Below, piece by piece: positions 12,106-23,150 of a DNA stretch of 64,000 nt. The DNA comes from Sarcocystis neurona (lineage: Eukaryota; Apicomplexa; Conoidasida; Eucoccidiorida; Sarcocystidae): assembly GCA_000727475.1 (NCBI GenBank), contig KL647297.1, forward strand, positions 1,263,280 to 1,327,279, written 5' to 3'. Numbering within the stretch: the first letter of the stretch is position 1; each line of letters begins with the position of its first letter. Position numbers and translations under genes: made by a program. The notes beneath the pieces were generated by a model. That model had not been told where the DNA came from, did no database searches, and saw only the letters and a list, made by a program, of their open reading frames with translations.

Positions 12106-13654
12106 TTAACGCATTCTGCCTACGCATCGAGTAGTCCTCCTGCAAGGAGAGCAGTCACACTCTCCGCTACACCCCGTACACGGAACAGCCAGTCACACCC
12201 CGGTTCGAGAAAGCGAGGTAGTCCGTAGATGTTGCTAGGTCACCGTCGCGGTGAATTTAGGTGCACTACACCTTTGTTCGTCGCCAGCTGTTTCACGCGG
12301 TGGCATTGTAGTCGAATCCTTCTCTTTCTGCACTCGCAGGTTGTCTACCACTTGTTTTATTCATGCGTATACTCTCCTGTAGGTATTTCGGAGCAATTGC
12401 AGCCAGGCCGAAGGCAAACCAATCAACATTCCCGGACGTCGTATTGAAACTCACTAGTTTCCGTACACAGTTCTCGGCGCTTTAGGAAAACGCCGTGGTC
12501 TTTACGAGCCCGAAACAAATTCGTCTCTCCGCTGACGTTGAGGCTTCCATGTACCTCCGTCACTCACCCCCGAGAAAGTCTTTTTCGGAACGTCTGACGC
12601 TTTCTTGTTCAAAAATTCTACTTCGGTAGCGCCAGGGGAGGCGCACAAGTACCTCTGCATTTAAAGGGGCTGAATGCTTCCAGCTGTTCCGCCCATAGAG
12701 TTAAGCAAACAAGATCTTGTGGGAGGGGCTTGTAAATCCGCATATATACGCACGTGGTGAATGCGTACCCGAGTCCTAAATACGCACGTATATATGTAAA
12801 TCTCCTCCCCCACCCGTATTTGTATGTATATATCACCTTCTTGCCTGCGTGCACGCCTACCTGTGGTATCGTTTTGGCCGCGGCAAGCAGGAAAAGGGTC
12901 GTCTACGTATGAACACGCGTAGAGACTGCACGATGGAAATATACGCGTGGTCATACACCAAATATTTACATACATATATAAGCAGTTGTAGCTGTATTAC
13001 GTAGGTAGATATCTTTCTTGGGGCGTGGCTGCTGATAATGGGCTTCTGAATCTTGCGTGTGGCGTCAGTCGGGCACTACGTTAAGATCATCGTGCATACG
13101 TATATATTCATGCATATGCGTATACACACGTCTGTGTCTGTGTGTCTGCGTTTCTTCTCGGTGCGGTGATGGCTCGTGTGTAGCGGAGACCGTGGAAGGA
13201 CTGTTTCCACTTGGTGTGCGTATGTTTTTTTACACATAGGGAAGAAATGCTTCTGATTTGTAGTCTCCATGTGGAAGCGAGTCAGTACGTTTATCTGGTT
13301 CACAGAAGTCCCGCATACCTAGATATCTGCAGGTAAAAGCGCATGGGCAGCGGCTGGCTGGGGCCACAAAGGTTGGCGATAACCGCACGTTCCGGATGAA
13401 GCGTGCGCCGGTAAATGCCACTAGCCTGTCTCAGTCAGGAATATTGTCGAGCTCTTTATACACGCCATATAGACAAGGATATACACACGGATGCATACAT
13501 ATATATGTGTATGTGAAGGCTGGTGTATGTACACGTGGATACAGAGAGTCGTCTCGTGCGATTCTCCGTTTCCGGCAGTGGCAGCCCTGCAGACAGAAGT
13601 ATCGGGAGGGAGATTCACCGACGTGCAGAGAGCCGGCAGAAAACAGGCCACAGA
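12106..13654. other. non-coding, no gene seen
   Basis: Mixed sequence with short TA/CA runs near 12775-12840, 12955-12985 and 13095-13135. No splice-supported frames were found. Simple-repeat density rises again toward the right, so this is the right shoulder of the repeat-poor segment. Confidence 0.4.
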
Positions 13655-13870
13655 TCGTGGCGAGAGAGGAGAAAAAGGGAGAGGAAAAGGGAGAGGGAAA
13701 GGAAGAGCCGAGAAATACAGAGAGAAAAAGAGAGGAGAGAGGATAAGAGAATAAGGCGACCAAGAAGAGAGCCCGCCAGACACAGAGAGAAACAGAGAGA
13801 AGAGAGGATAAGAGAATAAGGCAACCAAGAAGAGAGCGCGCCAGAAGGCGAGGAGAGGAGGGCACACGCA
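13655..13870. repeat. polypurine GA tract with 63-bp tandem duplication
   Basis: The plus strand is almost purely A/G over about 200 bases. Within it, GGATAAGAGAATAAGGC followed by ACCAAGAAGAGAGC occurs at 13741 and again at 13804, a 63-base direct duplication. A homopurine tract this long could form triplex DNA. Long minus-strand frames (Leu/Ser/Phe-rich) across it are artefacts. Confidence 0.7.
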
Positions 13871-14874
13871 TTTGTAGGGGAGGGGGGGGTCACACACGCA
13901 TTTTCATCTCTCTATATATACGCATGTGTATACAGGTGTGTCTGTCCACGTGTGTTTGTACATACCACGTACACACTCGTATTATATATGTATGGACACA
14001 CACACGCACATACGTATATTCACACGGACCGTGGTAGCCGTGGCGTGCCGTTGGCATTTCTTCTTCTGTCTGAAGACGAAGAAACTGTCTTTCAGCCCCA
14101 CATTTTCTTCTGCGCGAGAAAATATGTACGGGTGGTGGGCGCCGGCAGACAGATAGCAGCAGCACTTTCTCTCTTCCTCGGTCTCTTCAGGAAGGTCGAC
14201 AGAGATAAGCAAGACTACAGGACTTGGATACATGTGTGTGTAGCAGCAGAGGCCAAGTCTGCGAAGGACGGATCGCGCGAGGTTTTCTTTCCGCCCTATA
14301 TAATTATTCATACACAAGCGACATTGTGAGTGTCTTCGTAGACTTGCCTGTGTCCTCGCACAAACACGTCGGAAGGTTGCCGGCTGGCATACTCGACCTT
14401 TTTTTCTACGGGGGGTGCTGGCCCCTCCCACCCTTGCCGGCTTCAGCAGCTTTTTCTTCTGCTTCTGCTGCAGCAGCCTCCTTTCCTGCTACTGCCGGTG
14501 CTGCTTCCTTAAAACTACTGCTGCTGCCTTTGTTGCATCTTCACCGAGACGGCGTCTCCGCTGCTGCCTCTGCTCAACACACGGGCAGCAGCCTCTGCCC
14601 GTCTCAGGCTGCTGTCCTGCCCGTCTCGTGCTGCTATCTCTGCCGGTCTCGTGCCGCTGCCTCTGCCCGTCTCGTGCTGCTGCCCCTGTCCGTCTCCCAC
14701 GGCTGCCTCTGTTCGTCTCGAGGTCCTGCTTGTAGCACTAAGTTCGTGTCGCTCCTTTTTCTCCTCCTCCTTCTGCAACAGCAGCAGCCACAGCAGCATC
14801 GCCGCTGTGCTACCGCGGTGCTTCGTTTTTTCCTGCTTCTGTCGCTGCTGCTTTCGTGGGGGGGATGTGTGGGA
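13871..14874. other. non-coding, microsatellite then CTG/CTCGTGCTGC repeat
   Basis: CA/TA microsatellites at 13890-14030 give way to a repetitive stretch (14570-14730) in which CTGCCCGTCTCGTGCTGC-like units recur about every 25-30 bases. An open frame runs through, but before 14875 it is low complexity. Confidence 0.4.
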
Positions 14875-15346
14875 ATGGAGACACGGTCTGAAGTTGCTGC
14901 TGCAGTCAACGGAGCGGTGCGGTGGCTTTCGTCGGAGTGGAGGCGTGCGCTCGAAGATTTGTATGACTTACATGCGAGTGCTTCTGCTTCTGCTGCCAGC
15001 GCTGCTTCTCCGTTCGCCCGGTGGTATAAAGGCGAAGCTGCCGCTGCCGCACCCGCTTCAACAGCAGCAGCAGCAGGTGCAACGGCAGCAGCAGCTGCGT
15101 TTCCCGAGTCCCGGCGGAGAGGCGTAGCAGCAGAAGCAGCAGCAGCAGCGGGGCCGCAGTTCCACAGGGTTGCAGTAGCAGCGGCGGGGAAAAAAGAAGA
15201 AGACGAAGAGGGGACTGTCGTGTTTGCAGGGAAAGATGCGCCGTACACGCCTCCCCCGCCGACTGCTGCTGCTGCCAGCAGTCTTTATTCCTGGCAAAGA
15301 AAGCAGCAGTTTCTTTCCTCCAGGAGGTCCATGCCTTCAAGCCTAG
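14875..15346 (+). CDS. candidate Ala-rich coding segment, possible 5' exon of the GDAP2-like gene
   Basis: A plus-strand frame starting at ATG 14875 reads METRSEVAAAVNGAVRWL and WRRALEDLYDL. Poly-Ala blocks follow, then GKKEEDEEGTVVFAGKDAPY and SLYSWQRKQQFLSS. The non-repeat parts have protein-like composition. A possible donor (CTAG|GTGCAG) ends it near 15346 in phase 1. It lies 2.4 kb upstream of the first secure exon of the GDAP2-like gene on the same strand, so it may be a 5' exon, but no perfect phase partner was found. It may equally be a separate short gene or chance. Confidence 0.3.
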
Positions 15347-15779
15347 GTGCAGCTGCTGCAAAATACGCCAGTGCCCCCATTATTTCCCTCGGCTCTCTCA
15401 CCTGCTGGTACACGAAGACTGCTGCTGCAGCTTTCCTGTTCGGCTGCTACTGCAGCTCCTTCAGCGCGGCTGCTGCTGCTTCTCGGATGCTGCTGCTTCT
15501 CGGATGGTGCTGCTGCTGCTGTTCACTTGGTGCTGCTGCTGCCGTTGTTCACGTTGCGCTGCTGCTGATGCTGCTGACGTGCGGCTGCTGCTGTTGACCT
15601 GCTGCTGCTGAGGTGGTGCTGCTGTTGTTCACCTGGTACAGTGAATGGCGATGTGCTGCTGCTGCTGCCGCTGTTCGAAAGAAGATGGGCAGCAGACTGC
15701 TGTTTCTGCGCGACTCGCGTATTCTGACGCAGCAGTTATAATTGGACCTTATGCGTCTGATCTACCCAGAATTCCCTAT
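15347..15779. repeat. CTG-rich array
   Basis: The plus strand carries clustered CTG/CTGCTG repeats at about 15415-15680. Frames through it read as Leu, Cys or Ala runs depending on phase. No independent coding support is seen. Confidence 0.5.
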
Positions 15780-16840
15780 ATACATACACGTATACAAGTG
15801 CATGTCTTCGCCTTCACATATTGCTACGTAGGGAAGGAGTTGTTCGTTGCATGTGTGCATGCGCGTATAAATAGACGTGTCTTTATACATACACGTATAA
15901 AGTTTTCTCTGACTTCTTCTTCTTTTCTTCCTCTCTCTATATATCCATAGATATTATATTTGTAAGTGGAAGTTCATTCGACCATCTGTATATATCCACA
16001 TATACGTTACACATATACAGGTACAGACATATATATATGTATATATATGTATTATATAGTTACACATGTGTATATACATCTATATAGTTATATATATAGT
16101 CATACGTACTTACGGGTATATATATGTATAAAAGCTACAGATATATGTACTTCTCCATATAGACATATATAATTACGCGTGCATATGTATATATATAAAG
16201 CCACACATATACATAGCTGCACATGTAACTGTATATGATTATACATATATATGTATATCTATTTATATACAGGTGCGTATAGTTACATATAGCTGTGTAT
16301 AGCGATGTATTATGAGTATATATATATATATATATACATGAACATATAGTAGGATATAGTTGTGTACAGTGATACGTGTTATACGTATGTAGTTATATCG
16401 ATAGACATACATTTGTATATGTTATACAATTGTATACATATATATAAAGCGATACACTAATATACGTACATACGTATGCCCCAATCCGTATGTATATATA
16501 TATATATGCACATGTGTACACGCCTACATATCCACATATATACGTATATATCGCATACACATGGTGGTCCTACCGTATATTGAGAGGTACACGGAGACGT
16601 CCTCGTAAAAACAACTCTGTTTACACATATGTCGCTTGACGGCTAGTATATACATAGACGCACTTAGGCATATATATATATATATTTATTTATTCACTAA
16701 TAAATATATATAGTGATGCCTATATGTATGTATATATGTACATATATCTGTATTTACAGCTACAAATACTGTAACATATAGATATATTATATATGTGGTC
16801 ACATGTAATTTTTGTATAGTAGTATATAGTTCTATCGAAG
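15780..16840. repeat. TA/TG/CA microsatellite block
   Basis: About 1 kb of ATATAC, TATATG and ACATAT repeats with pure (TA)n stretches near 16320-16335 and 16495-16505. No coding signal. Confidence 0.8.
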
Positions 16841-17632
16841 GCATGGATGGGCTGTACGCGCAGGTATTTAGGGAAAGAGTTCGACGAGCGACGTGTGCGC
16901 ATATGTCTTGCGTCACTTGTTCTTCGTCGATGTTTTTCAGAACGTAACTTTGTTGCTCCAAACATTTCTATGTATTTTTTTCCTTTCTCTATTACGTCAT
17001 GCTCCTGCGTTTATTACTATACACCAGTGTCTATCTCCCTGTACGTGTTCGTCCGAGACACGTGGTATAACCTATCTGCTTGTGTGTACAGATAGGTATA
17101 TATCTCTGTGTGTGCGTCGGGTGGACAGCTATTTTCTGTAGAGTAAGAACAGTCATGATAGGGGAAGTCGAACAGCTTGAAGAATTTCTTCCGGCAGAAA
17201 GGTGATACCCCTGCATTTCTTTTCTCGGAGGGGTGCAGGACACCTGTGCGGGTCGGTGGGAAGGCAACTACTTGTGTGCGGGTCGACGAGGTTTCTAGCG
17301 CACTGTGTGCCTTTTCTACTTGGACTTGCCTCTCCTAGAAACTTCCTTCTTCCGATTCATTCAACGCAGAAGAAGAAGAAGAAGAAGAAAACGAACAGGC
17401 CGGGGAAGAAGAAGAGAGAGCTGCGCGATATCTGCGTCTCGGTGTGCGGGGCAGCAGCACCAGCAGCATGTCTGTAGGGTATTTTTTGCCGTCTTTTTTT
17501 GCGCTGCATCTCTGCCCTTTTCTTTCTTCTTGTTCTCTGCCTTCCTTTCCGTCTGCTGCTGCGTAACTCTACCACCTGTCTCTGTGTCTTTGCTGCTGCT
17601 GGGCTGCCGCGTCGGTGACGTACACGCAGGCA
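16841..17632. other. upstream flank of the GDAP2-like exon 1
   Basis: Complex sequence with a (GAA)n tract at 17369-17390. The part near 17600-17640 contains possible acceptors (CGCAG and GGCAG) in front of the open exon-1 frame, so exon 1 may be spliced to an upstream exon instead of starting at its own ATG. No promoter element was recognised. Confidence 0.35.
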
Positions 17633-17732
17633 GGACGCTCTCGAAGATGAAGAAGGAAATGGGTCTTCGCCGGTGGACAGCAGCAGCAGCGTCGACACAC
17701 GACAGTCGCCATATTGCGGCAGCCAGAGCAGA

Positions 17733-18270
17733 ATGTTTTGCTGCCCGCCTTCTTCCTCTTCCTCGAGCAGCAACCGCAGCGACGAGTGCGTCCATTGTTT
17801 CCACAGGAACTGCGGCTCCAGCAGTAACAGAAGCAGCTCGCAGCTTATCTGCAGCAACTGCAGCAGCAGCGGCGCGGTTGTCACGCACCCGTGTAGCAGC
17901 AGGGGAAGGAACAGCAGCAGCCGCAGCAGGAGCTGCAGCGTCAGCAGCAGCAGCGGCGTACAGAGGAAGGGCGCGGGGAGATGCAGCAACAGCAGCAGAT
18001 TATCAGGCAGCAGCTCTCGAGACCGGAGGCAAGACGGAGGAAGAAGAAGAAGCAGCAGCAGCATGCTTTCGCGGGAGGGTGGAGGGAGACAAGATGAAAA
18101 GGAGCTGCGGCAACAACATTCTCCTTTTCCTGTTGATGTTGACTTAAACGAGAAAATTTATCTTTACGCCGGCGACCCGTGCCTGCTGGCCGTCGACGCG
18201 GTGATCTGCTACACAAGAGACAACTTCGAAGCTACGAGCGAGAACAGCCTCGCTGCAACGCTGCACGCCG
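17733..18270 (+). CDS. GDAP2-like exon 1 (N-terminus and start of macro domain)
   Basis: The frame is open from 17619. The first ATG is at 17733 and the exon ends GCCG|GTAAGC in phase 1. The first 130 residues are Ser/Asn/Arg/Cys-rich low complexity from AGC/CAG repeats. The last 50 begin [19 protein letters not shown], the conserved opening of the GDAP2 macro domain with its Gly-Asp ligand contact, followed by [13 protein letters not shown]. An upstream exon joining near 17630 is possible because the open frame continues past the ATG without a stop. Confidence 0.75.
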
Positions 18271-21200
18271 GTAAGCGTCTTGCCGAAGAAGAAGAAGCAG
18301 CAGCAAGTAGAAGAGGAAAAGAAGGAGACGCAGTTATAGACGAATAAGAAGAAGAAAGGGGGGGGGGAAGAAGAGGAAGGACATGCAGACGAACAACAGA
18401 GAGAGCAGAAAAGGAAGACGAAAACGCAGAGAAAACGAAGAAGGGGGGAAAACGTAGAAGAACAATAAGAAGAAAGAGCAGAGAAGGTCGAAGAAGAAGA
18501 TGAAGAAGAAGAAAATGACAGAAAAGGGTGGACCGCAGCAGTGACACAACGAAGAGGGAAGGAAGTGCTGTTGTTGCTGCTTCACAGAAGAGACGTCTAC
18601 TCCGCATGATACAATCTGCTGCCGTCGCTGCTGCGTCTTTTTCTTCGGCGCTGCTCACCAAGCCGCAGCTGTGTCTGTACACAGATAGAAGAAAGGGGAC
18701 TCGAAGAGAGAGATATAGACACAGAGATAGAAAGAGAAAAAGTGGAAGAGATGGAGATGGAGATGGACATGCAGAGAGAGAGAGCGGTAGAAAGATGAAT
18801 AGGAAGATGAACAGACATATAGAAGCACAGATAGAAAGAGAGGGACATAGATGAGTATAGATAAAGATAGAGAGACAGAGAAAGAGATAGATAGAGATAG
18901 AGATAGGGAAAGACAGATATAGAGTGTATATATAAGTTTAGGCACACACGTGTGTGTATAAGCGTGTATATACATGTATCTACATGTATATCTGCATACG
19001 CGTGTACGTACGTATATGTATGCGTATGTGTATGTATAGGTACCTACGTACACACGTGTATACGTAAAAAAGTATATAATGCGAGACAGAGAGATATAAA
19101 GCGTCTGGGTGTGAAGAAGATTTTTTAGTCGTCAACAGTAGCAAATCTGCAGACGGGAGCTGCTGTCTCTGAAAAAGGTTGTGGTACAGATATAAAAGCA
19201 GAAATAGCAGCGCGATGCGGTGTAGGACGTGGACATGGCTTGGGAAGAGAAACTTGGGTGAAGCGTCCTTTCTCTTCTACTCTTGTTGACTTTTTCTCTC
19301 TGTCCCGGTCTCTTCTTCTCCCTTTCTCTCTCCTGCTGTGCCGCGCACATGCATGCGGATGTTGCGGGTGCAACATCCCGCAAGGAAAGGGCTCCACGAG
19401 CGTTTCTGAAAATGGTAACTCTTCAAAAAAAAGTTTTCTTCGTCTTCTTCCTCTCCTTTCTCTTCTTTCTCCTCTTGCGTTTCTTTATCGTCTTCCTTTT
19501 CTTTCTCGTCTTCCTTTCCTTCCTCGTCTTCCCTTTCCTTCTCTTCCTCCTTTTCTTGTTTTTGTTTTGTTCCTTTGTCTTTCTCTGCGCGTGAAGGGAG
19601 GCGGTCTCCGCAGAGAAGACGGTTGGCAGGTCTCTCTCGAAAGAGGTAGAAAGGAGACCCGTTTAAAAAGCGAAGAGTCTGCGGGGGTGGGTGACTTCTT
19701 CTTCGCCCTGCCGCGTTGGCCGGGTTCTCCTCTACTACGGGGCAAGGGGCAGCAGGTACAGCAGCAGCAACAGCAGCAGGTACAGCAGCAGCAACAGCAG
19801 GAGGTACAGCAGCAGCAACAGCAGCAGGTACAGCAGCAGCAACAGCAGCAGGTACAGCAGCAGCAACAGCAGCAGGTACAGCAGCAGCAACAGCAGCCAG
19901 TGTGTGTGTGTGTGTGTTTCTTGTTCTTTTCCCTGTTCTTCTCCTTCGAAGAATTCCTCAGTGCCTTGGTCGTCTCTTTTCGGAGATAGGAGTAGCAGCA
20001 CAGCAGAGACAGCAGCAGCAACAGTCAGCAGGGTGTGACGCTTCTTTTCTGTTTCTTGAGCCTGATGTTCTGAGAAGCAAAACATCGCACTTCTGTGTGT
20101 GAGTCGTCAGGGGCCATCGTTTTTCTCATTGGCTTCTCTTCTGTTTCTCTTCTTTCCCCCTTCGATTTTAATGTGGGCGCTTTCCTCTGTTTGCTTCTGT
20201 CCATTTTCCTGCTTTTCTTTTGCAGTTGGGGGAGCAGCGCTGCAGCAGGAAATTCTCAGGCTTGAGAAGTGCAAAGCAGGAGAGGCACGCATCTGCTGCT
20301 CTTTCCATCTTCCGTCTTCCCACATTATATACACGGTATGAACACTACGTAGCTGAAAGAGGAAATCAGAACTTCTCCAAAAATCCCGCACCTCTCTCGA
20401 GAAAAAGACGTCTCTCCTTCTCTGTCTATCTGTCCCTCTCTGTATCTGTCCTTCTCTGTATCTGTCCTTCTCTGTATCTGTCCTGCTCTCTCTAACTATC
20501 CCTCTGTCTATCTGTCCTTCTCTCTATGTCTCCTTCTCTGTCTATCTGTCCTCCTCTGTCTATCTCTCCTTCTCTCTGTATCTATCCTTCTCTCTGTACT
20601 CTCCTTCTCTGTGTGTTTCTCCCTCTCTGTGTGTCTCTCCTTCTCTGTCTACCTGTCCTTCTCTCTCTATGTCTCCTTCTCTCCATCTCGCCCTCTCTCT
20701 CTCTCCCTCTCCTTCTCTCTCTGTCTCCCCTCCTCTCTATCTGTCCTTCTCTGTCTATCTCTCCTTCTCTCTATGTCTCCCTCTCTCTATGTCTTCTTGT
20801 CGCTATGTCTCCTCCTTTGTGTCTATCTCTCCTTCTCTGCCTGTATCTGTCCTTCTCTATACCTGTGCTTCTCTGTATATGTCCTGCTCTCTCTATCCAT
20901 CCCTCTGTCTATCTGTCCTTCTCTGTCTGTCTCTCCTTCTCCCTATGTCTCCTTCTCTGTCTATCTCTCCTCTGTATCTATCCTTCTCTCTGTATCTGTC
21001 CTTCTCTTTCTATGTCTCCTCCTCTCTGTGTCTCCTTCTCTGTACCTGTCCCTCTCTGTATCTGTCCTTCTCTCTCTGTATCTCTCCCCCTCTATCTGTC
21101 CTTCTTTGTATATGTCCTTCTCTGTATATGTCCTTCTCTGTCCTATCTCTCCTTCTCTGTATCTATCCCTCTCTGTACCTGTCCCTCTCTCTATGTCTCC

Positions 21201-22229
21201 TTCTCTCTATCTCGCCGTCTTTTTCTCTCTCTTTCTCTTTCTGTCTCCGTCTCTCTCCTCCTCTGTCTATCCCTCCTTCTGTCTCTATCCGTCCTTCTGT
21301 CTCTATATCTTTCGTTTCCTCACTCTCATATGTATATATATATGCGCACATAGATACATGTGTGTGGGCGTCACATGATGTGCACATGTAGGTAGTAGGT
21401 GTATCTGCTGAACGACCAGGTGTGTATTTATTTCTCCGCAGACGTACAAACCAAGCTCCCATTCCCACGTCTACCTCTCTGTGCTGGTGCATTTCCTCGT
21501 CTATGTATATGTGTGTGTGTGTATGTTTGTCTCTGTCTATGTGCCATCTGTTACTTCCTCCTTTCTCTGGATCTCTCTCTTTTCCCCTCTCTCTCTCTCT
21601 GTGTGCTGCTAGCGCGGCTTTCTGGCCCTGCCAGCGCAGCACCTGACGCGTGGTCGCTGTATACACGTGTGTATGCATCGTCCTCTTCTATGTACAAAAG
21701 CATATGTATACATATCTGTAGTGTCTATATTATTCACTCATTTGTCTCTCCCTCTCTCCCTATATATATATATATATGTACGGAGTATGTATGTGTGTAT
21801 ACATATATGTACCGTTTATGGACAAACATACATGTATAGACACCCCAGACGTGTGTATACCTATCTGTTTCAATGTACAAACAGAGATGTATCTGTGTCT
21901 ACACGTAGTTTGTGCATACATGCTCGTTTACGTATATATATGTGCAATGCCTTTTTGTGTGTGGATACATACTTATCTATGCCCATACACGTATACACAT
22001 AGAGATATATATATATATGAATAGACTCTGTGTGTGTATACCTATTTGTTCGTATGTACACACCAATGTGTATCTGTGCATGAATACTCTGAATGTGTAT
22101 ACGTACTATACTTACGTACAAACGTATATATATATATACATATATACTCTGCCTATACCTCTTTGTGTGCACAAACGTATGTATATATGTATACTTTCTG
22201 TGTGTGTACATACGTATTTATGTACGCAC

Positions 22230-22263
<34 letters not shown>

Positions 22264-23117
22264 ACACGTATCTATATGTGTAAGTGTGTGTGTACGTGTG
22301 TGCTTGTACATAGTCGTTTATATACTAACGTATACCCCTGTCTTTCTCCGTGGGAAGTGTTCGGTGATTTGCCTGCAGCTCTGTACTGCCTCCATCCCTT
22401 TCGCTCACTCTCGCTCAGCCGACACACACAACTTTTGAAAATGGAAGGCGGCGGCGAAGACGGACGGTTTTAAAATTGTTCTGACCCTGCACACTGTTAG
22501 GACACATCGCGACCCTCAGACGCTGCTTTGCTTCTGTTGCTGCTGCCGCTGCTGCTGTTGGTGCTGCCGCTCCTGCTGTTGCTGCTGCCGCTGCTGCTGT
22601 TGCTGCTGCCGCTGCTGCTGTTGCTGCTGCCGCTGCTGCTGTTGCTGCTGCCGCTGCTGCTGTTGCTGCTGCAGCTGCTGCTGTTGCTGCCGGCGCTGCT
22701 GTTGCNNNNNNNNNNNNNNNNNNNNNNNNNNNNNNNNNNNNNNNNNNNNNNNNNNNNNNNNNNNNNNNNNNNNNNNNNNNNNNNNNNNNNNNNNNNNNNN
22801 NNNNNNNNNNNNNNNNNNNNNNNNNNNNNNNNNNNNNNNNNNNNNNNNNNNNNNNNNNNNNNNNNNNNNNNNNNNNNNNNNNNNNNNNNNNNNNNNNNNN
22901 NNNNNNNNNNNNNNNNNNNNNNNNNNNNNNNNNNNNNNNNNNNNNNNNNNNNNNNNNNNNNNNNNNNNNNNNNNNNNNNNNNNNNNNNNNNNNNNNNNNN
23001 NNNNNNNNNNNNNNNNNNNNNNNNNNNNNNNNNNNNNNNNNNNNNNNNNNNNNNNNNNNNNNNNNNNNNNNNNNNNNNNNNNNNNNNNNNNNNNNNNNNN
23101 NNNNNNNNNNNCGCTGC

Positions 23118-23150
<33 letters not shown>

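Noticed and set aside
19756..19896. Regular 24-bp repeats considered as a CRISPR array
   Set aside because: Repeats are head to tail without unique spacers in a eukaryotic intron; it is a minisatellite.
20526..21391. Three overlapping plus-strand frames of 240-275 codons rich in Ser, Leu, Pro, Cys
   Set aside because: They are translations of the stop-free CTCTCC/CTGTATCTGTC minisatellite in intron 2; the flanking exons join in phase without them.
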